In this document: positions 12,307 to 18,977 of the stretch, piece after piece
How the letters are laid out: the number at the start of each line of letters is the position of its first letter
Numbering within the stretch: the stretch's first letter is position 1
DNA from: a virus
Strand: one strand, 5' to 3'
DNA length: 22,439 nt
Virus record (IMG/VR): IMGVR_UViG_3300027788_000097
Coordinates: 1 to 22,439 of that record
The notes under the pieces: model-generated
The model's input: only the letters and a program-made list of their open reading frames with translations
What the model was told of the DNA's origin: nothing
Databases searched by the model: none
Program-made: the position numbers and the translations under genes

Positions 12307-13587
12307 ATGCCAGCATTCAAAGAAAGAGACGACCTGAAGATCCAATTGGACAGCAAGTGCGGGTATAAGGACTTCAAAGACCAAACAAGGAAAGGATTGG
12401 TCGTTCTCATACCAAAGGGTGGCGACAGGATCGCTACTCTTGAGACCATAGCGAAGAAGTTGAAGAGTTATGGAGGAAAGTATGACCCGAACGGTGGCAG
12501 TTCATCAGTAGGCAGAACAGTCTTCACTGGTGGTTTCTTTGCCGAGTGCAAGATCAAAGGTGGTGGTGGTAGTGGCGCAGGTTCAGACCTGACCGCATTG
12601 ACTGAATCCGCTCAGTGCGTCTATAGCGCAGCACTGTATAACAACAAGAAGTATACCCACGCAGACCTCAAAGCAGTCAAGAATTTCTACATCATCGATG
12701 ACAAGATTCAGAGTGTACTGACCAAGTTGCCTGATGATTGGATCGAGTCCTCCAAAATAATTGCAGCGAAACTCAAGAAAGAATTTCCAGCAAGTGGTAA
12801 GAACTATGTACACCACCGTGGTTCTCCGTGGGTCAACAAACTCGAGCAGCACTGGAAGAAACTCAATCAGGATGCTGGCAAACCATTCTCCAACCTCAAC
12901 AAATGGTCACCTGCTGATACATGGATGATCTCGTCCAAGGGTAAGCAGATTGACATAACAAAGACAAAGACATTGGTTGAGTTGAACAACCTGCTGGCGA
13001 AGAACCTCAAGAGCAAAGATATAGTTGGAGTGTCCCTGAAGAAAGCGGTGGGCACGGTGTCGTTCAAATTGTTGAACACCTCAAAGAACCGTCCCGTGTA
13101 TGCATTCGAAAAGGCGGCGATCATTGGTAAGTCTGGGTTCTTTGGTTCGGGCGATTGCTATCTGATATTCGACGGTGGCAAGGCACAGTTCAGAAAGTTT
13201 GGATCGACATGGCAGGGTGAGTTGAAAGGTAAGAACGCCAACATGGGTAAGATGTCAGGTGGGCCAGTCAAAGCACTGCTTGATAATATAACAGGCGACA
13301 ACTTTATACCACAGCGCGATCTTTTGGAACGCGACGAAGAGACGATTGATCTATTCTACAAATGGTACAATGCCTGCAAAGATACACCGAAGATGAAGAA
13401 GTATGACTTCTATGCGGAAGTGGCGAAGAAAGATCAAAACTGGTTCGTTTCGAAGATACTATGCACCCAATTAGTTTCTGTGGTGGAGTCGATGTCAAAG
13501 AAAGACCAAGACCGTTTCACCTCGGGCATGGTCAACTACGCTGGATCTGAGTCCGAGTTGTCTGGACCGTACTGCAAGGTGTATTGA
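12307..13587 (+). CDS. Late-expressed protein with possible restriction-enzyme-like core, 426 aa
   Basis: A 426-residue, basic protein under a consensus late promoter. Recognisable pieces: a glycine-rich stretch leading to GAGSDLTALTESAQCVYSAA (about 91-109), KWSPADTWMISS (199-210), LVELNNLLAKN (223-233) and DIVGVSLKKA (238-247), then a beta-rich C-terminal half with FEKAAIIGKSGFFGSG. The PAD(T/I)W ... ELN ... VGVSLKK order recalls conserved marine-myophage proteins and, distantly, the D...xSxK site of PD-(D/E)XK enzymes; activity is unproven. Late timing and no membrane segment suggest a virion or packaged protein. It ends near the structured element at 13631-13750. Confidence 0.7.
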   Translation: MPAFKERDDLKIQLDSKCGYKDFKDQTRKGLVVLIPKGGDRIATLETIAKKLKSYGGKYDPNGGSSSVGRTVFTGGFFAECKIKGGGGSGAGSDLTALTESAQCVYSAALYNNKKYTHADLKAVKNFYIIDDKIQSVLTKLPDDWIESSKIIAAKLKKEFPASGKNYVHHRGSPWVNKLEQHWKKLNQDAGKPFSNLNKWSPADTWMISSKGKQIDITKTKTLVELNNLLAKNLKSKDIVGVSLKKAVGTVSFKLLNTSKNRPVYAFEKAAIIGKSGFFGSGDCYLIFDGGKAQFRKFGSTWQGELKGKNANMGKMSGGPVKALLDNITGDNFIPQRDLLERDEETIDLFYKWYNACKDTPKMKKYDFYAEVAKKDQNWFVSKILCTQLVSVVESMSKKDQDRFTSGMVNYAGSESELSGPYCKVY

Positions 13588-13590
13588 TAA

Positions 13591-13612
13591 CCTCTTGATT
13601 CCATTCAGGTTT
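13591..13612 (+). repeat. Truncated promoter-cassette upstream box (copy 5, incomplete)
   Basis: CTCTTGATTCCATTCAGG here matches the upstream part of the cassette (TTGATTCTATTCA with one change), directly after the stop of the 426-aa gene. At the position where the -35 would be expected (13620) the sequence is TCTCCT, so no promoter core remains. The adjacent GC-rich element begins here. It looks like a cassette whose core was lost or replaced. Confidence 0.7.
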
Positions 13613-13630
13613 CCCTATTTCTCCTCATTT

Positions 13631-13747
13631 CTCCTCTCGGGAGGCGCGAGGAGGACGCGAGAGAGCGTTTCGAGGGTCACAGATACGCTGGGGAAGGGAC
13701 TCGAAGGAGTCCTCTCGAGGGCGCGAGAGAGCGTCTCTCGCCTCCTA
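13631..13747 (+). ncRNA. Candidate structured RNA or DNA element, GC-rich
   Basis: This segment, unlike its surroundings, is GC-rich and full of CGAGAGAG-type words. By hand it folds as: P1 GGAGG 13640-13644 with CCTCC 13741-13745; P2 CGAGgAGGAC 13647-13656 with GTCCTCTCG 13709-13717 (one bulged G); P3 TTCGAG 13669-13674 with CTCGAA 13700-13705; P4 CGAGAGA 13724-13730 with TCTCTCG 13734-13740 (loop GCG). All can coexist, giving a branched fold. CGCGAGAGAGCGT occurs twice (13656-13668, 13722-13734), so alternative pairings exist. It lacks a terminator T-run. It may be a regulatory RNA, a recombination site or an inserted repeat; expression is unproven. A 52-codon open frame crosses it but lacks a ribosome-binding site. 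Confidence 0.5.
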
Positions 13748-13750
13748 CCG

Positions 13751-13831
13751 TAAGTCATTGATTCTATTAGGTTTATTGGAACTTGCTTTTGGACCTCAAT
13801 TGAGCGATAATATAGTCTGAATTGAGGAGAA
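13751..13831 (+). promoter_or_regulatory. Promoter cassette copy 6 (fifth full copy)
   Basis: TTGATTCTA at 13758-13766 is followed 25 nt later (start to start) by -35 TTGCTT at 13783-13788, then a 17-nt spacer and -10 GATAAT at 13806-13811. The leader has TATAGTCTGAATTGAGGAGA and AAATGAATATG, with GAGGAGA as ribosome-binding site. TAAG precedes the box, as in the cassettes that abut gene ends, though no confident gene ends here. It drives the gene at 13832. Confidence 0.85.
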
Positions 13832-14044
13832 ATGAATATGTTGAACCTGAAAGAAATTAGCAACCAAGAACTTGCCACTATGCGCGATAACGCATATGAA
13901 GCAGAAATGCGAACGCGGAATATGCGGTGGATGCACGACACTAAAGCGTCAGTGTCTAGGCGAAGCACATCAGTCTCGCAAGAGGTATGTCGCAGACTGG
14001 TTGAAGGTACGATAGAATTTGATGATAATGGAGAATTGAAATGA
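13832..14044 (+). CDS. Hypothetical protein, 70 aa
   Basis: A 70-residue helical protein from ATG 13832 (MNMLNLKEISNQELATMRDN), with a basic middle (RTRNMRWMHDTKASVSRRST) and an acidic end. The NQELATMRDNAYEAEM stretch looks like an amphipathic helix. It is the first gene of cassette 6, and its stop overlaps the next start (ATGA). I do not recognise it. Confidence 0.65.
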   Translation: MNMLNLKEISNQELATMRDNAYEAEMRTRNMRWMHDTKASVSRRSTSVSQEVCRRLVEGTIEFDDNGELK

Positions 14045-14226
14045 AAATGAGTTTAGAAGAAGCAGAAGCACTCGGAGTCGATCTGACTGTAGGATACGAA
14101 CCACGTGGCCACAATGAAGCGGCACTGGCGCGATGGAACGCAGTCAAGTATCGTGAGAAGACAGAAGCAACAATCCGTGACACCAAGGTGGTCGATGAGA
14201 TCGCTGCAATCATAGAGCGTATGTAG
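14041..14226 (+). CDS. Hypothetical protein, 61 aa
   Basis: A 61-residue helical protein (SLEEAEALGVDLTVGYEPRG, then EAALARWNAVKYREKT and VVDEIAAIIERM). It is coupled to the upstream gene by ATGA, and its stop abuts the start of the ligase-like gene. The size and context suggest an early-expressed accessory protein. Function unknown. Confidence 0.6.
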   Translation: MKMSLEEAEALGVDLTVGYEPRGHNEAALARWNAVKYREKTEATIRDTKVVDEIAAIIERM

Positions 14227-15435
14227 ATGGCAGAAAAGAATACTCACATGACCCACATCGAGGACAAAGTCCTCTATGGTGGAATCGACGGGACTCGACA
14301 AGCAATCGCTGGTCTGGTCTCATTGCGCAACATGCTTCAGGGGAATCACAAGGGTGATGTCTCAGTGAAGTGGGATGGCGCACCAGCAATATTCGCTGGG
14401 ACAGATCCATCGGATGGCAAGTTCTTTGTCGCCAAGAAAGGAATCTTCAACAAGAATCCAAAAGTTTATAAGACTCAAGCAGACGTTGATGCAGACACCT
14501 CGGGTGACCTCAACAAGAAGATGAATGCTGCCCTAGAGTTGCTGCCTGCACTCGGCATTAAGGGTGTCATACAAGGCGACTTCATGTTCAGTGCCGATGA
14601 CGTTGAGACAAAGAAGATTGACGGGCAGAGGTATACTACGTTCCACCCGAACACACTTGTGTACGCAATTCCATATAAGGATCCAGGAGCAAAGTCAGTG
14701 CGCGATGCGCAGATCGGTATCGTGTGGCACACCACATACAAAGGAGACTCATTCGAGAATATGTCTGCGTCATACGGAGTCGACGTCAAGAGGTTGAAGA
14801 AATCAAGAAAGGTTTGGTCACAGGATGCTATGCTGCGTGATTTTAGCGACACAGCGACTATGACTTCTGCTAACACCAAGAAGGTTGACGCATACCTCAG
14901 TGACGCAGGGAAGATCTTTAAAAGAATATCATCTGGCGTATTGCGAGAGTTGGAGGCGCACCCTGAGTTGCCCCAATTGATCGAGCAGTTCAACAACACC
15001 TATGTCCGAAAGGGCGAGATGCTGCCCGATTCCAAGATACATGTCCTCCACCTACAGAGTTGGTTGAATACTAAGTATACCAAAGAGATCGACAAGAGGA
15101 AATCAGAAAAAGGCAAGAAGGTACAGCAGAAGAAGTTGTCCTTGTTGTTGAGGTTCTTTTCGAAGAGCAATACCGCTGCGCTAATTCAGATGTTCGAATT
15201 ACAAAAGAAATTAGTATTAGCGAAATTGATCCTTATAAATAGAATGAGTAAGTTGGCAGGAATCAGCGCGTTTGTACGCACGAAGAAAGGGTACAAAGTA
15301 ACTGGTCAGGAAGGGTTTGTGGTTATAGACAAACTCGGGGGCAGTGCTGTTAAACTAGTCAACCGTATGGAATTTTCGTACAATAATTTCTCTCCAGATA
15401 TCCTCAAAGGTTGGGAGAATAACAACAGGAAGTAG
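14227..15435 (+). CDS. Putative covalent nucleotidyltransferase with ligase-like motifs, 402 aa
   Basis: A 402-residue protein. KWDGAPAIF (residues 48-56) resembles motif I KxDG of ATP-dependent DNA/RNA ligases and capping enzymes, where the Lys takes the AMP. IQGDFMFS (115-122) and TLVYAIP (143-149) could be motifs III/IIIa, EGFVV (362-366) motif IV and VKLVNR (375-380) motif V. Order and sequence fit the fold, but about 210 residues separate III from IV, far more than in a minimal ligase; the insert includes a basic helical part (KYTKEIDKRKSEKGKKVQQ). I recall homologs in marine phages filed as a domain of unknown function with KWDGAPA. Real ligase activity needs testing. ATG 14227 follows the previous TAG directly. 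Confidence 0.6.
   Translation: MAEKNTHMTHIEDKVLYGGIDGTRQAIAGLVSLRNMLQGNHKGDVSVKWDGAPAIFAGTDPSDGKFFVAKKGIFNKNPKVYKTQADVDADTSGDLNKKMNAALELLPALGIKGVIQGDFMFSADDVETKKIDGQRYTTFHPNTLVYAIPYKDPGAKSVRDAQIGIVWHTTYKGDSFENMSASYGVDVKRLKKSRKVWSQDAMLRDFSDTATMTSANTKKVDAYLSDAGKIFKRISSGVLRELEAHPELPQLIEQFNNTYVRKGEMLPDSKIHVLHLQSWLNTKYTKEIDKRKSEKGKKVQQKKLSLLLRFFSKSNTAALIQMFELQKKLVLAKLILINRMSKLAGISAFVRTKKGYKVTGQEGFVVIDKLGGSAVKLVNRMEFSYNNFSPDILKGWENNNRK
15234..15242 (+). promoter_or_regulatory. T4-type late promoter inside the ligase-like gene (TATAAATAG)
   Basis: An exact TATAAATAG lies within the coding sequence, about 200 bases before the gene at 15437. The following GAAT matches the late box at 21267, which argues against chance. 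It would start transcription near 15247 and give late expression of the three virion-type genes downstream separately from the ligase-like gene. An internal ATG at 15245 lies at the predicted transcript end. Confidence 0.6.
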
Positions 15436-15436
15436 C

Positions 15437-15823
15437 ATGGCGAAGACACTGAAGGAGTTTGTAGACAGCGGAGAGGTCGAACAGACCACCGAAGCACTCA
15501 CACATGCCCAAAGAATCCAAGCATCTATTCGAATGAAGAAGATGAAGAACCGAATTAAGATTGGGCGTGAACGTGCTGCTCGCCGAACTCCGACCATGGA
15601 CGTGGTCAAGAAACGCGCCATGCGTAAAGCAAGACTGACTGTACTGAAGAAATTGACCAAAGGGCAGAGTAAATCAGATTTGGGTTTCTCTCGCCGTGCC
15701 GAAATTGAAAAAAGACTGACAAAGAAGACGGCACTTATACAAAGGTTGGCGAAGAAGTTGATTCCTGTAGTGAGAAAACAAGATAGAGACCGCAAGAACG
15801 CAAGCAAGACCGAGGAAGACTAG
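15437..15823 (+). CDS. Highly basic virion-type protein, 128 aa
   Basis: A 128-residue protein that is strongly basic after residue 25 (IRMKKMKNRIKIGRERAARR, then KKRAMRKARLTVLKKLTKGQ and SKSDLGFSRRAEIEKRL). The N-terminus MAKTLKEFVDSGEVEQTTEA recalls the T4 internal-protein leader (M.xxxEF) but lacks the L/I-x-E protease site. A long arginine/lysine-rich helix next to other head-targeted proteins suggests a DNA-condensing internal head protein. I recall very similar basic proteins as conserved hypotheticals in marine T4-type phages. AGGAAG before ATG 15437 is the ribosome-binding site. Confidence 0.75.
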   Translation: MAKTLKEFVDSGEVEQTTEALTHAQRIQASIRMKKMKNRIKIGRERAARRTPTMDVVKKRAMRKARLTVLKKLTKGQSKSDLGFSRRAEIEKRLTKKTALIQRLAKKLIPVVRKQDRDRKNASKTEED

Positions 15824-15828
15824 TAGAA

Positions 15829-16842
15829 ATGCCAATATCATTTAAAGACTACCTTGTTGAAGAGGATAAGGTGGCATTCTTCACCTTTGGTAGAATGAAT
15901 CCACCAACCATTGGACATGAGAAAGTCCTAGACAAACTCGCTAAGAATGCAGGAAAGAATCAATACTTCATATTCTTGTCGCAGTCCCAAGATGAAAAGA
16001 AGAATCCACTCACATACACCAATAAGGTGAAGCACGTGCGCAAAATGTTTCCGCGCCATGCCCGCAGAGTGATGATAAATAAGAAGGTGCGCACTCCTTT
16101 TGATGCAGCATCGTATTTGTACGATCAGGGGTTTCGAAGCGTTTCTATGGTCGTAGGTTCTGATCGTGTCCGTGAATTCAAAACACTATTAGATAAATAC
16201 AACGGCGTCAAGGGCAACCACGGTTTCTTCAACTTCCAGTCAATAAATATCATTTCTGCTGGTGAGAGAGATCCAGACTCTGATGGGATTGATGGTATGT
16301 CTGCTTCGAAGATGAGAGAGTTTGCAGCTGCAAATAACTTTGCTAATTTCTCTCAGGGTTTGGGAAGTCTGAACACCAAAGACGCCAAGAAAGTCTATGC
16401 AGATGTGCGCGCTGGAATGGGCATTAAAGAGACGAGCGTATTCTCCCGACACGTTGAATTGGAAACGGTCTCAGAAAGAAGAGAGAAGTTTGTTAGGGGC
16501 GAACTGTTTGAGTTGGGGGACCAAGTGATTGTCAAAGAGTCTGACGAAGTGGGAACCATAACACATCTAGGTACCAACTATGTTATCGTCCAGATGAGCG
16601 AAGAAAGTTTTGTGCGTAAGTGGTTAGAGTCTGTCGAGAAGATCGAAGAGGTTTCTCCACCATCAAGCGCAGAATTTATTCCCTCACCAACAGGAGGTAG
16701 ACGGAGTGCTGTTGTCGACGACCAGATACGCAAACCATTCAAACTACTCGACAAGAAAGAAACCAGCGGATTGATAAAGGCATTGAAAAACCGAAAAGTG
16801 TTCACTGCCAATAAACTAAAAGGAGCAGATAATGCCAGATAA
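15829..16842 (+). CDS. Cytidylyltransferase-fold (NMNAT-like) protein with head-targeting N-terminus, 337 aa
   Basis: A 337-residue protein. The first 11 residues MPISFKDYLVE look like the T4 capsid-targeting peptide (compare MKTYQEFIAEA), with LVE fitting the gp21 protease (L/I)xE cleavage rule. Then FFTFGRMNPPTIGHEKVL (17-34) carries the (T/H)xGH motif of nucleotidylyltransferases, VVGSD (108-112) and GMSASKMREF (156-165) the matching SxSxxR region. NMNAT/PPAT enzymes join AMP or CMP to a phosphate-bearing partner such as NMN. Residues about 224-272 (LFELGDQVIVKESDEVGTIT) form a small SH3/KOW-like domain. A late-expressed, packaged enzyme is inferred. It overlaps the tail protein gene by 11 bases. 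Confidence 0.78.
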   Translation: MPISFKDYLVEEDKVAFFTFGRMNPPTIGHEKVLDKLAKNAGKNQYFIFLSQSQDEKKNPLTYTNKVKHVRKMFPRHARRVMINKKVRTPFDAASYLYDQGFRSVSMVVGSDRVREFKTLLDKYNGVKGNHGFFNFQSINIISAGERDPDSDGIDGMSASKMREFAAANNFANFSQGLGSLNTKDAKKVYADVRAGMGIKETSVFSRHVELETVSERREKFVRGELFELGDQVIVKESDEVGTITHLGTNYVIVQMSEESFVRKWLESVEKIEEVSPPSSAEFIPSPTGGRRSAVVDDQIRKPFKLLDKKETSGLIKALKNRKVFTANKLKGADNAR

Positions 16843-18919
16843 ACAAACCTTGAATGTGGGAACTGTTGCCAACGATGGCACAGGAGACACTCTGCGCGCA
16901 GCAGCAGGAAAAATTAACTCCAACATGGATAACCTTTGGACAGCAGTTTATGATGGAACTGTTTTTTCTCGCACCGACAGGGTTAAACATATCATACCAT
17001 TTCCGACGACACTACTTTTTGGCGTCATCGCTATGGGGAACACGTCGGACATCAACACATTTATGTTAACGTTGGATCTCACCTTGGCCGAAGACCATGT
17101 TGTAGATCTCGGCGGACACACTTATGGTTGTGACGAGACAATAAACTTGACCAATCTCGATGGGATTCGATTTACTAATGGAGTGTTTACTCGAGGAAAC
17201 GGCAATCCTAACCTGGTTGGTTCTCCCCTCACATATTGGCCAGTGTTCGAGTTGACGAACTGCACGAGATGCTCCTTCGACAACATGGAGATGAAAGACG
17301 ATAGAGTTGAAGTAGCGGTGAACTTTTTCGATGGACTTTCTTATGATGGACACTTCAGTGTTACACCTAATCCGACGATTCGCGCAGATTTCGAAGTGCC
17401 ACTGGACCCTGTGAAATTTGCTCGTAATGGAGTACCAACAGCATTTATGAAGTTGACAAACAGCAACGATATCACTTTAGATAACTGCAGGATGTTAGAT
17501 ATTGTCTATGGTGTTATTGCAGCTGGGTCCGAGAAACAAAGAAGAATCGACATAAGAAACTGTACCTTCTCTACTTCGTCGGGAATAACCGATGGGAAAA
17601 TGGGTGATGCAGTTTATGGAAATGGTTTGCTTGACGATTGTACATTTACAAACAATTCGGTCAAAAACGCAATGAGCGCAGTAAATACAGGAAGTGTTGG
17701 TAATAGATGGAATGTTTCAAACAATCTTATCGAGAATACAATAAACTCCGCCGTATTTTTGAGGGGAAAGGGTCATGTTGTAACAGGCAATACTATCACA
17801 TATTCTGGGAGGGACGGTATCGAGGTACAGACAGATCCCACCCCTTGGTTCGGGAAAGTGGGAATTGACTCCGACGAAGGATCTTCTAGCATAACAGGAA
17901 ACGTGGTCAAATTTGCTGGGTATTATCAAGAGGGAGGGGGGATGTGCATACGTTCTTATGGGGCAAATAATATAGTTAGTACGAACTTCTGTGAGATCGA
18001 CAGTGCTGCTAACATGAATGTGACTTCGCTCGCCGCTGGTGTTTCTATCGCTGGAAGAAACACTATTGTTTCCTCAAATAGTATTGTTGGTCCATATGCC
18101 TTCCCCAATACGAAAGCATCAATTGCGGGTAATAGTTATTATGGAATACGTCTTGCCTCAAGTGAAACCTGGAGGGGAAACAAGTGTATAATCGGTTCCA
18201 ATAATATTAGGAACGTAACATCGGGAATCACTGCTATAGGAGCGAGTGCAATAAACGAAGATCACACCCTATACAGTACACAAATATCAAACAACAGTAT
18301 TTCTGGTTCTAAGTGGGGGATTTACATAGTCCCAGAGGATAAAACCGGAGTATTTTCAGATTTCATGATCAAAGACAACATTATTGATAGTTGTGAAAGC
18401 ACGGGTATGTGGTTTAAGGGCAGCGGTCCAATTATTGTGGAAGGAAACTCTTTCAACAATATGAGCGACAAGATTATTAGGGTTGGTGGGGTAAATGATG
18501 TAGGGACTTTCAGGAATAATGTATGGGACGGGGAGACGCTGGACCCGACGACGGACCCGATATTAGTGGAAGTTTTAGCAACAGAATCGATCATAACAGA
18601 GTTAGGAAACTCATGGAATCCCAAAGAGTCCACGATTGTCAATGTAAGTACCCAAACAGCAGACTATAGTGCCAATGTTATTACAGACAGCACCATACTT
18701 GTCGATGCTACAATCGCAGCAGTAACGATTACTCTCCCGACTGCTGTTGGATATACTGGTAAGAACTTTCGAATCAAGAAAGTTGATAACACTGCCAACG
18801 CAGTCATTATAGACGCCGACGGTTCGGAAACTATTGATGGGGCGTTCCAAGTCACTATCAGTACACAATATGGTGTATCTGACATTGTTAGCGATGGAAC
18901 AAACTGGCATATTTGTTAA
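16832..18919 (+). CDS. Beta-helix tail protein (tailspike-like), 695 aa
   Basis: A 695-residue protein. The N-terminal segment (about 7-36) has LNVGTVANDGTGDTLRAA, a pattern shared by marine-phage tail proteins that anchor to the virion. Residues about 80-600 contain many Asn-, Ser- and Gly-rich repeats such as ITGNVVKF, CIIGSNNIRN, TQISNNSISG and FMIKDNIIDS, which form rungs of a right-handed parallel beta-helix (pectate-lyase-like). The C-terminal domain (about 615-695, ITLPTAVGYTGKNFRIKKVD) is a tail-fibre module I recall from phage proteins. It probably binds or degrades a surface polysaccharide; catalytic residues cannot be assigned by eye. AAAAGGAG precedes the start; no internal stop is present. 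Confidence 0.85.
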   Translation: MPDKQTLNVGTVANDGTGDTLRAAAGKINSNMDNLWTAVYDGTVFSRTDRVKHIIPFPTTLLFGVIAMGNTSDINTFMLTLDLTLAEDHVVDLGGHTYGCDETINLTNLDGIRFTNGVFTRGNGNPNLVGSPLTYWPVFELTNCTRCSFDNMEMKDDRVEVAVNFFDGLSYDGHFSVTPNPTIRADFEVPLDPVKFARNGVPTAFMKLTNSNDITLDNCRMLDIVYGVIAAGSEKQRRIDIRNCTFSTSSGITDGKMGDAVYGNGLLDDCTFTNNSVKNAMSAVNTGSVGNRWNVSNNLIENTINSAVFLRGKGHVVTGNTITYSGRDGIEVQTDPTPWFGKVGIDSDEGSSSITGNVVKFAGYYQEGGGMCIRSYGANNIVSTNFCEIDSAANMNVTSLAAGVSIAGRNTIVSSNSIVGPYAFPNTKASIAGNSYYGIRLASSETWRGNKCIIGSNNIRNVTSGITAIGASAINEDHTLYSTQISNNSISGSKWGIYIVPEDKTGVFSDFMIKDNIIDSCESTGMWFKGSGPIIVEGNSFNNMSDKIIRVGGVNDVGTFRNNVWDGETLDPTTDPILVEVLATESIITELGNSWNPKESTIVNVSTQTADYSANVITDSTILVDATIAAVTITLPTAVGYTGKNFRIKKVDNTANAVIIDADGSETIDGAFQVTISTQYGVSDIVSDGTNWHIC

Positions 18920-18930
18920 ATATTATATTG

Positions 18931-18938
18931 TATAAATA
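18931..18938 (+). promoter_or_regulatory. T4-type late promoter (TATAAATA)
   Basis: An exact late box in the 58-bp gap between the tail proteins, about 40 bases before ATG 18978. AAGGAT at 18963-18968 may be the ribosome-binding site. It allows the adhesin to be transcribed separately from the beta-helix gene. Confidence 0.8.
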
Positions 18939-18977
18939 TTTGCAAGATTGCGATCACAATACAAGGATAGACGGTAA

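Noticed and set aside
13615-13968. Minus-strand ORF across the GC-rich element
   Set aside because: It runs antisense through promoter cassette 6 and into the gene at 13832; no ribosome-binding site; openness follows from composition.
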